Origin: CAZBQG01 sp964493945
Lineage (GTDB): Bacteria; Pseudomonadota; Alphaproteobacteria; Rhodospirillales; UBA2165
Reading direction: 5' to 3'
NCBI GenBank assembly: GCA_964493945.1
Contig: CAZBQG010000039.1
Location: 1 to 21,970 of the forward strand
Length of the DNA stretch: 21,970 nt
Part shown: positions 15,772 to 21,970 of the stretch, in pieces
How positions within the stretch are numbered: position 1 is the stretch's first letter
Layout of the letters: the number at the start of each line of letters is the position of its first letter
Position numbers and translations under genes: made by a program
The notes under the pieces: model-generated
The model's database searches: none
Told to the model about the DNA's origin: nothing
The model's input: only the letters and a program-made list of their open reading frames with translations

Positions 15772-16892
15772 GACGGCAACTCCCGTTCATGACGTTGGCG
15801 GGTAAGGGCCAGGACCATGCCCATGCCAAGGGCCAAGGCGACCATGGAAGAGCCGCCATAGGAAATAAACGGCAAGGTGATGCCCTTGGTGGGCATGAGA
15901 TTGGTGGTCGAGGCCATGTTGATGATCGCCTGCAGGCCGAATTGCACAAGCAGGCCGGCCACCGCCAACTGGACGAACAGGTCGCGCTCACTCAGCGCAT
16001 GGGCCAGGCCGCGCAACACGACGAAGGCGAACAATCCGACGATGAGCAAGGTGGTCACCAGGCCGAATTCCTCGCCCGCCACGGCAAACACAAAATCGGC
16101 ATGGGCGTCGGGAAGTACGGTTTTGACCTGGCCTTCTCCCGGCCCAACGCCGAAAACCCCGCCGTTGTGGAAGGCTTCCAGGGAGCGCATCACCTGATAG
16201 GCCTCGCTGCCCGCCGGATCGAAGAAGCGGTTTATTCTTTCATGTACGTGACCCAGGGTGAAATAGGCCCCGATCCCGCCACCCAGGAAGAAAAGCGCGA
16301 TCAGGCAGACCAGCACCATGGGCAGGCCGGCCAGGAAAAACTGCACGCCCCAGACCACTGAAACCAGGATGGTCATGCCGAAATCCGGCTGTGCCAACAA
16401 AAGTGCGGCGACGCACAAATAAAGTCCGATGGCGATCCAATGGCCGGGATAGCCATCTCTTGAGCGCCAGGCCGCGAATATCCAGGCGGTCACCACGGCG
16501 AAACCGGGTTTGACGAATTCGGAAGGCTGCAAGGACATGCCGAATATGGACACCCAGCGGGTGGCACCCTTGATTTCCGTGCCGGCCACCAGGGTCAGGC
16601 CCAACATTGCAAGCGCGCCCACGAAGCAAAGCAGCGCCAGGGCCCGCACACCTTCCCGGTCTAGGAAGGAAACGGCGAACATCACGGTCAGGACGATCGG
16701 CAGGAAGGCGAATTGACGGCGCACGAAATAAAAATGATCCAGCCCCAGCCGTTCAGCCACCGGCGGGCTGGCGGCCATGGCCAGGATGACGCCCATACTG
16801 ATGATGGTGACCAGGGCGGCCACCGTCCAACGGTCCACCGTCCACCACCAAAGGCCCAACAGGCTGTGATCCGTGCGGGTAAAGGCGGTCAT
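15768..16892 (-). CDS. ftsW: Septal peptidoglycan glycosyltransferase FtsW
   Basis: FtsW is a SEDS-family membrane glycosyltransferase that polymerises lipid II at the division septum with its partner penicillin-binding protein. The 374 residues contain about ten hydrophobic membrane segments. SEDS motifs are present: GATRW (109-113), QPSEF (122-126), AQPDFG (167-172) and the large-loop motif PDAHADFVFAVAGEEFG (261-277), in which D266 matches the catalytic aspartate. The C-terminal motif STTNLMPTKGITLPFISYGGSS is complete. Its place between murD and murG favours FtsW over RodA. Both ends are ATGA overlaps. Confidence 0.97.
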   Translation of the reverse strand: MTAFTRTDHSLLGLWWWTVDRWTVAALVTIISMGVILAMAASPPVAERLGLDHFYFVRRQFAFLPIVLTVMFAVSFLDREGVRALALLCFVGALAMLGLTLVAGTEIKGATRWVSIFGMSLQPSEFVKPGFAVVTAWIFAAWRSRDGYPGHWIAIGLYLCVAALLLAQPDFGMTILVSVVWGVQFFLAGLPMVLVCLIALFFLGGGIGAYFTLGHVHERINRFFDPAGSEAYQVMRSLEAFHNGGVFGVGPGEGQVKTVLPDAHADFVFAVAGEEFGLVTTLLIVGLFAFVVLRGLAHALSERDLFVQLAVAGLLVQFGLQAIINMASTTNLMPTKGITLPFISYGGSSMVALALGMGMVLALTRQRHERELPS

Positions 16893-18265
16893 GTAAGCGC
16901 CTCCACCAGTTTGCGGAAGGCATTACCCCGCGCCTCGAAATTGGGGAACTGATCAAGGGAAGCACAGGCAGGTGATAGCAAAACGACCCTGTCTTCCCCG
17001 GGCCCGTCGCTTTTTGCCTGGTTCACGGCCTGGGCAAAGGCGGTTGCCAGATCGCCGCATTGGGTGTTCGGCACCCGGCCGCCCAGCAGATCGGATAATT
17101 CAGCCTCCGCCTCGCCGATCAAAAAGGCATGGCGGATATTGGGAAAATAAGGTTCGAGAGACTGATAGCCGCCCAGTTTGGGCAGCCCACCGGCGATCCA
17201 ATAGATTGCGTTGTAGCAACCCAAGGCGCGAACCGCTGCATCCGCGTTGGTCGCCTTGCTGTCATTGACGAAGGAAATGCCGTCCCGTCGGGTGACCAGT
17301 TCCTGGCGGTGAGCCAGGCCCGGATAGGTTTTCAGGCCCCGGCTGATTTCATCTGGCTCCAGCCCGGCGCTGCGGGCGGCGGCGTATGCCGCACAGGCAT
17401 TTTCCCAGTTATGGGTGCCGGGCAGGGTCCCGATCCCAGAGAGATCAAGGACCCGCACCTGGCCGTTATCCATGTCATCAATAAGATGCCCATCCAGCAC
17501 ATAGACGCCGCCGGGGGCGTGTCCATTGGCTGAAATGGGGATGACGCGAAATTTGTTTTGGGCCGAAAGGCTTTCCTGAATTTCCCGGCAGGCTTCTCCG
17601 TCGATGCCGATGATGGCGCTGGCGGAGGTGCCGCATCCATCGAAAATGCATTTTTTGGCCGCCACATATCCTTCCCAGCCCCCATGGCGGTCCAGATGAT
17701 CGGGCGTGATGTTGAGCAACACCGCGATGTCGCATTGAAGCCCCGGGCTCAGTTCCAACTGATAAGACGACAATTCCAGAAGATAGCTGTCCCCCGCCCC
17801 CAAAACCTCCAGATCAAGGGCCGGAACGCCCAGATTTCCACCCATTTCGACCCGGCGCCCGGCGCCCGTCATGATATGGCCGACAAGCGCCGTGGTGGTG
17901 GATTTCCCATTGGTGCCGGTGATGCAGATATAGGCCGCGTCGCGGTTCGTGCGGGCCAGCAATTCGATATCGCAAATGATTTCGCAGCCTGCGTCCCGCG
18001 CCTTGAGGGCGAGCGGGTGGGGCTCCGGGTGCAAATGAGGAATGCCGGGGCTGAGGATGAGGGCGGCGGCCTCGGACAAATTGCCTTGGTAGAGATCGAC
18101 CAGAGGCACGCCGGATTGCCGGGCGGCGTCCCTTGCGTCTTCGCCATCATCCCAGCCCCAGACATGGGCATCCCCGGCGCCCAGCGCCAGGGCTGCCGCA
18201 ATGCCTGAACGGCCCAACCCCATCACCGCGACGGGTTGGCCGGAATATGTATCAACCGGGATCAT
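16889..18265 (-). CDS. murD: UDP-N-acetylmuramoylalanine--D-glutamate ligase MurD
   Basis: MurD adds D-glutamate to UDP-MurNAc-L-Ala. From the ATG at 18263-18265 the protein has 458 residues and begins MIPVDTYSGQPVAVMGLGRSG. The ATP-binding motif GTNGKSTT is at 117-124, followed by SSYQLE (about 166-171), NITPDHLDRH (185-194) and a C-terminal domain with the HRQE and NDSKATN motifs. A GTG four codons earlier (18275-18277) is possible, but only one base separates it from the mraY stop. GAGGTG lies nine bases before the ATG, so I prefer the ATG. The stop overlaps ftsW as ATGA. Confidence 0.96.
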   Translation of the reverse strand: MIPVDTYSGQPVAVMGLGRSGIAAALALGAGDAHVWGWDDGEDARDAARQSGVPLVDLYQGNLSEAAALILSPGIPHLHPEPHPLALKARDAGCEIICDIELLARTNRDAAYICITGTNGKSTTTALVGHIMTGAGRRVEMGGNLGVPALDLEVLGAGDSYLLELSSYQLELSPGLQCDIAVLLNITPDHLDRHGGWEGYVAAKKCIFDGCGTSASAIIGIDGEACREIQESLSAQNKFRVIPISANGHAPGGVYVLDGHLIDDMDNGQVRVLDLSGIGTLPGTHNWENACAAYAAARSAGLEPDEISRGLKTYPGLAHRQELVTRRDGISFVNDSKATNADAAVRALGCYNAIYWIAGGLPKLGGYQSLEPYFPNIRHAFLIGEAEAELSDLLGGRVPNTQCGDLATAFAQAVNQAKSDGPGEDRVVLLSPACASLDQFPNFEARGNAFRKLVEALT

Positions 18266-18278
18266 GCCTTGTCTCACC

Positions 18279-19367
18279 TCAGCGCAACTTCAGCGTCGCC
18301 AGCCCGATGAGGGCCAGGATCGACGCGATAATCCAAAAACGAATGACGATGGTCGGCTCGGCCCACCCTTTTTTCTCGAAATGGTGATGCAGGGGCGCCA
18401 TCTGAAAGACCCGCCGGCCGGTCAGCTTGAAGGACACCACCTGGACGATGACCGAAACGGTTTCCAGAACGAATAAGCCGCCGACGATGGCCAAAACCAA
18501 TTCGTGTTTGGTGATCACCGCGACCGTACCCAGGGCACCCCCCACCGATAGCGATCCCGTATCGCCCATGAAAATCATCGCCGGCGGTGCGTTGAACCAC
18601 AGGAATCCGAGACCGGCGCCCACCAGGGCGCCGCAAAATATGGCCAATTCGCCTACCCCGGGGATGAAGGGGAACTGGAGATAGGACGAGAACACCGCAT
18701 TGCCGATGAGATATGAAATCACGCCAAACACGCCCACCGCGATCATCACCGGCCCAATGGCCAGCCCGTCCAGCCCGTCGGTCAGATTGACCGCATTGGA
18801 AGACCCGACCATGACCAGCGTGGCGAAAACGACGAAGAACCAGCCAAGATCGATCATCACCGTTTTGAGGAATGGCACGGCCAGACCGGTAGCCAGGGGG
18901 GCTTTCATCAGGCTCATGATCCACAGCGCGGCGATCACGGCGATAATGACTTCGAGGGAGAATTTCAGCTTGCCGGGCAGGCCGTGGCTGTCGCGCCTGG
19001 AGACTTTCATGTAATCGTCGATGAAGCCGATGGCACCGAAGCCCAGCGTCACACCCAATGCAGCCCAGATATATCCGTTGGTCAGATCGGCCCATAAAAA
19101 TGTGGAAACGGTCAGGGCCAGCAGAATGAGAACCCCACCCATGGTCGGCGTGCCGGCCTTGGTCAAAATATGACTTTCCGGGCCATCTTCTCGGATCGGC
19201 TGGCCACCCTTTTGCGTGCGCCGCAGCCAATGGATGATGGCCGGCCCAAAAATGAAGCTGACAACCAGCGCCGTGATCATCGCGCCGCCGGTGCGGAACG
19301 TGATATAGCGGAACACATTCAGGGCACCGAACTGATCGGCGAATTGGGAAAGGGTGTTGAAAATCAT
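18279..19367 (-). CDS. mraY: Phospho-MurNAc-pentapeptide transferase MraY
   Basis: MraY moves phospho-MurNAc-pentapeptide from UDP to undecaprenyl phosphate, giving lipid I at the inner membrane. The 362 residues have about ten membrane segments. The catalytic DDxxK motif is FIDDYMK (D117, D118, K121), the nucleoside site is NAVNLTDGLDGLA (191-203), and the loop motif PLHHHFEKKGW is at 325-335. ATG at 19365-19367 follows murF by 15 bases. The frame ends 1 to 13 bases before murD, depending on which murD start is used. Confidence 0.98.
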   Translation of the reverse strand: MIFNTLSQFADQFGALNVFRYITFRTGGAMITALVVSFIFGPAIIHWLRRTQKGGQPIREDGPESHILTKAGTPTMGGVLILLALTVSTFLWADLTNGYIWAALGVTLGFGAIGFIDDYMKVSRRDSHGLPGKLKFSLEVIIAVIAALWIMSLMKAPLATGLAVPFLKTVMIDLGWFFVVFATLVMVGSSNAVNLTDGLDGLAIGPVMIAVGVFGVISYLIGNAVFSSYLQFPFIPGVGELAIFCGALVGAGLGFLWFNAPPAMIFMGDTGSLSVGGALGTVAVITKHELVLAIVGGLFVLETVSVIVQVVSFKLTGRRVFQMAPLHHHFEKKGWAEPTIVIRFWIIASILALIGLATLKLR

Positions 19368-19382
19368 GGTCCGGGCAGCCCC

Positions 19383-20837
19383 TCAATATCCGTTCACGGC
19401 GCGCGATTGGGGCATGTCCATGGCGCGAAGCGCATCGGCGATCCGCATCATGCGACTGCCGGCTGATCCCTTGACCAGAACCACGTCGCCCGAACGCAGC
19501 TGGGCGGCCACCACGGGGGCCATCTGATCGGCGGCCTCTCCCTTGGCGCCCCGGCGGCTGGTCCCCAACAGGTCGAAAAGACCTTCCATCAGGGGGCCCA
19601 CACAAAAGACCAGATCGATTCCATTGGCGACGATGGGGCCCAGCAAGCCCCCATGGGCTTCCCCGGCCCCGTCTCCCAGTTCAAGCATGTCGCCCAGAAC
19701 GGCGATGCGGCGCCCTTGGGGTCCCGGCTGGACCGTCCCCAGATTGGCCAGCGCCGCCAGCATGGAGGCCGGATTGGCGTTGTAACTGTCATCGATCAAT
19801 TCGAAACACAGGCCCGGCAGGCTGATCTGGTGGCGCATGCCGCGCCCCTTGCCCGGCAAGACCTGGCCCAGGGCCCTGGCGGCTGCTTCCAGATCCGCGC
19901 CCACCTCCTGGATGGCGGCCAGCACGGCCAGGCTGTTGAACACCCAATGGCGCCCGGGCAATTTCAATTTGTAAATAAGCTGGCGCCCATCGATCTCCGC
20001 CTCGACGGTGCTTCCTTCCGCGCCCAGCGTGAATTGGATCAATCTTGTGTTTGCTTCCGGCGCCTGGCCAAAGCCATGAATTTGGGCCCCGGTCCTATTC
20101 GCGGCCTCTGCCAGCACGGGAAACTGGCCATCATCCATATTCAGCACGGCCGGGCCTCCGGGCTCCAGCCCGCTGAAGATTTCGGCTTTGGCCCTGGCGA
20201 TTTCCCCGGTTGAGGCGAAGAATTCCATATGGGCCTGGCCGATATTGGTAATCAGGGCCAGATGGGGGCGGACCAGGGCGCTGAGTTCTGTCAATTCCCC
20301 GCCATGGTTCATGCCCAACTCGAAAATGCCATATTTTGCCTGACGGGGCAGGCGGGCCAGGGACAGGGGAACACCGATATGATTGTTTAGGCTGCCGCGA
20401 CTGGCCGATGTGGGGCCTTGGCCCGAAAGCAGACTGGCCAGGGCATCCTTGACGCCGGTCTTGCCGCTGGAGCCGGTGATGGCGATGATTTGGGCATCAG
20501 TTCGCGCTCGCGCTGTGCGGGCCAGATCACTGAGCCCGGCATAGCTGTCCTCGACCTCCAGGACCGCCCTTCCTTCAGCAGGCATCCCGGCATCCCGGTT
20601 GACCATGGCGGCGCGGGCACCTTTGTTCAGGGCTTCGCCGACGAATTTGTGGCCGTCGAATTTCTCACCGGCCAGGGCGACGAACAGATCGTTCGGCTCG
20701 ACCGTGCGGCTATCGATAGATATGCCGCTCACCGACCAATCCATGCGTGACGCTTGGCCATTGGTGGCGGCCACCGCCTCGGCGGCGGTCCACAGGATCT
20801 GGGTTCCTGGCGCGACTATTGGCCCAACTCCTGGCAA
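19383..20837 (-). CDS. murF: UDP-MurNAc-tripeptide--D-alanyl-D-alanine ligase MurF
   Basis: MurF adds D-Ala-D-Ala to finish the UDP-MurNAc-pentapeptide. The N-terminal domain includes SIDSRTVEPNDLFVAL; the ATP-binding motif is GSSGKTG (122-128, often GSVGKT in relatives), followed by NNHIGVPLSL, ELGMNHGGE and DDSYNANPASM. At up to 484 residues the length is normal. The start is unsettled: the conserved sequence begins near LWTAAEA (residue 15), yet no ATG lies before Met32. The listed coordinates use a TTG (20835-20837) inside the end of murE with a poor ribosome binding site. An AGGAG in the same place would better serve an in-frame ATA at 20817-20819, and a CTG codon lies further down. Confidence 0.95.
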   Translation of the reverse strand: MPGVGPIVAPGTQILWTAAEAVAATNGQASRMDWSVSGISIDSRTVEPNDLFVALAGEKFDGHKFVGEALNKGARAAMVNRDAGMPAEGRAVLEVEDSYAGLSDLARTARARTDAQIIAITGSSGKTGVKDALASLLSGQGPTSASRGSLNNHIGVPLSLARLPRQAKYGIFELGMNHGGELTELSALVRPHLALITNIGQAHMEFFASTGEIARAKAEIFSGLEPGGPAVLNMDDGQFPVLAEAANRTGAQIHGFGQAPEANTRLIQFTLGAEGSTVEAEIDGRQLIYKLKLPGRHWVFNSLAVLAAIQEVGADLEAAARALGQVLPGKGRGMRHQISLPGLCFELIDDSYNANPASMLAALANLGTVQPGPQGRRIAVLGDMLELGDGAGEAHGGLLGPIVANGIDLVFCVGPLMEGLFDLLGTSRRGAKGEAADQMAPVVAAQLRSGDVVLVKGSAGSRMMRIADALRAMDMPQSRAVNGY

Positions 20838-21970
20838 GCGGTGCGGGTTTCTTCCGCATCATCAAAAGGATGTATTTGCGTTCCGATAATCTGGCCCCGT
20901 TCGTGGCCCTTGCCGGCGATGAGCAACAGATCATCGGGCTCCATACCCACCAGAGCTTCGCGGATGGCCTGGCCACGGGCGCCGGTTTCAACCGCATTCG
21001 GACAATGGCGGAGAATTTCCGCACGGATGGTGCCTGCGTCTTCGGTGCGGGGATTGTCATCGGTGACGATGATCTGGTCGGCCAGACGGGCCGCGATGGC
21101 CCCCATCTCGCCGCGCTTGCCCTTGTCCCGGTCTCCGCCACAGCCGAACACCAAAACCAGCCGTCCCGGAGTGTGAGGCCGGAGCGCCGCCAGGGCGCTT
21201 TCCAGGGCATGGGGCGTATGGGCGTAATCCACATAGACGCCGCCGCCGTCCGGATGATGGGTGGCCAGTTCAAGCCGGCCCGGAACACCGCTTAGATGTT
21301 TAAGCGCCTGCAAGGCAATTGCCGCGTCCCGTGGCTCAGGCGAGGACAGCACCACCCCAAGGGCGCAAAGCGCATTCATCGCCTGAAAGCCGCCGATCAG
21401 GGGCAGGTCGATTTCATGGTACTCACCAGATAACTCAAGGGTCAGGCGCTGCCCGGTCCGGCCCGCCTCGATGCCTTTGAGGCGCAAATCGCTGCCGGCC
21501 CTGCCATATGAGAAAATCTTTTTACCGCTTTCCCTGGCGGCAGCCTCGAAGGCACCAAAGCTGGCATCGTCGGCGTTGAGAACGGCAATGCCGCCGAGCG
21601 CCAGGCAATCCCGGATGAGACCCAGTTTGGCATCGAGATAAGCCTCCTGGGTGAGATGATAATCCAGATGATCGCGGCTCAAATTGGTGAAGGCGGCAAC
21701 ACTGATTTCGGCCCCCGCCAACCGGCTTTGGTTTAGGCCGTGGCTGGACGCCTCGATGATCGCGTGGCTCACCCCGGTTTTGGCAAAGCGGGCCAGATTG
21801 GCATGCAAATCCATCGGATCGGGCGTCGTCAGGCTGGCCTCGGACTGGATGCCCGGTGCCTGGGCGCCCAGGGTTCCCAAAGATGCCGCCTGCAATCCCA
21901 GATGGGTCCATATCTGGCGGGTGAAATCGGCCACCGAGGATTTGCCGTTGGTGCCGGTGACGGCGGCCAG
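20816..21970 (-). CDS. murE: MurE ligase (meso-diaminopimelate adding), 5' end outside window
   Basis: The last 384 residues of MurE are present; the gene runs off the right edge. The ATP-binding motif TGTNGKSS lies five codons from the edge, so only the N-terminal UDP-binding domain is missing. The motif DNPR (in TDDNPRTEDAG) is the signature of enzymes that add meso-diaminopimelate rather than lysine, as expected for a Gram-negative bacterium. AGKGHE is near the end. An apparent GTG start at 21932-21934 is only an internal valine after the P-loop. The TAG stop at 20816-20818 lies within the start region of murF. Confidence 0.96.
   Translation of the reverse strand: MAAVTGTNGKSSVADFTRQIWTHLGLQAASLGTLGAQAPGIQSEASLTTPDPMDLHANLARFAKTGVSHAIIEASSHGLNQSRLAGAEISVAAFTNLSRDHLDYHLTQEAYLDAKLGLIRDCLALGGIAVLNADDASFGAFEAAARESGKKIFSYGRAGSDLRLKGIEAGRTGQRLTLELSGEYHEIDLPLIGGFQAMNALCALGVVLSSPEPRDAAIALQALKHLSGVPGRLELATHHPDGGGVYVDYAHTPHALESALAALRPHTPGRLVLVFGCGGDRDKGKRGEMGAIAARLADQIIVTDDNPRTEDAGTIRAEILRHCPNAVETGARGQAIREALVGMEPDDLLLIAGKGHERGQIIGTQIHPFDDAEETRTACQELGQ

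Noticed and set aside
18274..19605. Minus-strand open frame of 443 codons overlapping mraY
   Set aside because: Its Arg/Gly/His-rich product is an out-of-frame reading of mraY and the end of murF, both of which are certain.

Overview
The window holds one coherent chromosomal region of an alphaproteobacterium. It is GC-rich and carries the 3' half of a division and cell wall (dcw) cluster on the minus strand, followed by lpxC, bamD, recN and ligA. The gene order, the very long FtsZ linker and the single-domain MurC and Ddl proteins fit a Rhodospirillales-type organism. That placement is inferred from gene order and sequence style, not from a database search. I see no insertion sequence, tRNA, rRNA, CRISPR array or phage gene, and no gap between genes longer than about 135 bases.

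Reading along the minus strand from the right edge, the order is murE (5' end outside the window), murF, mraY, murD, ftsW, murG, murC, murB, ddl, ftsQ, ftsA, ftsZ and lpxC. MurE, MurF, MurD, MurC, MurB and Ddl make the UDP-MurNAc-pentapeptide precursor. MraY and MurG build lipid I and lipid II. FtsW polymerises glycan at the septum, and FtsQ, FtsA and FtsZ form the division machine. Five successive junctions (murD/ftsW, ftsW/murG, murG/murC, murC/murB, murB/ddl) are identical 4-base ATGA overlaps. Spacing then relaxes towards ftsA and ftsZ, and ftsZ has its own strong ribosome binding site.

LpxC (first committed step of lipid A synthesis) closes the cluster and is followed by a clear intrinsic terminator at 5949-5974. 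A second unit starts beyond it: bamD (outer-membrane protein assembly lipoprotein), recN (double-strand break repair) and ligA (NAD+-dependent DNA ligase). Its last gene converges on, and overlaps by 69 bases, a plus-strand M28-family peptidase gene. That gene is broken by a one-base frameshift and also lacks an expected zinc ligand.

I found no new multi-gene system; the region is mostly conserved core genome. The points worth a second look are details. BamD has three PWYWPF repeats, the last being its exact C-terminus. The LigA tail carries two sliding-clamp-binding-like pentapeptides, encoded where it overlaps the peptidase gene. FtsA has a C-terminal tail and stop codon inside a DNA hairpin. 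FtsZ has a linker of about 270 residues. LpxC has an extended, non-polar-ended tail. MurF has no ordinary start codon.
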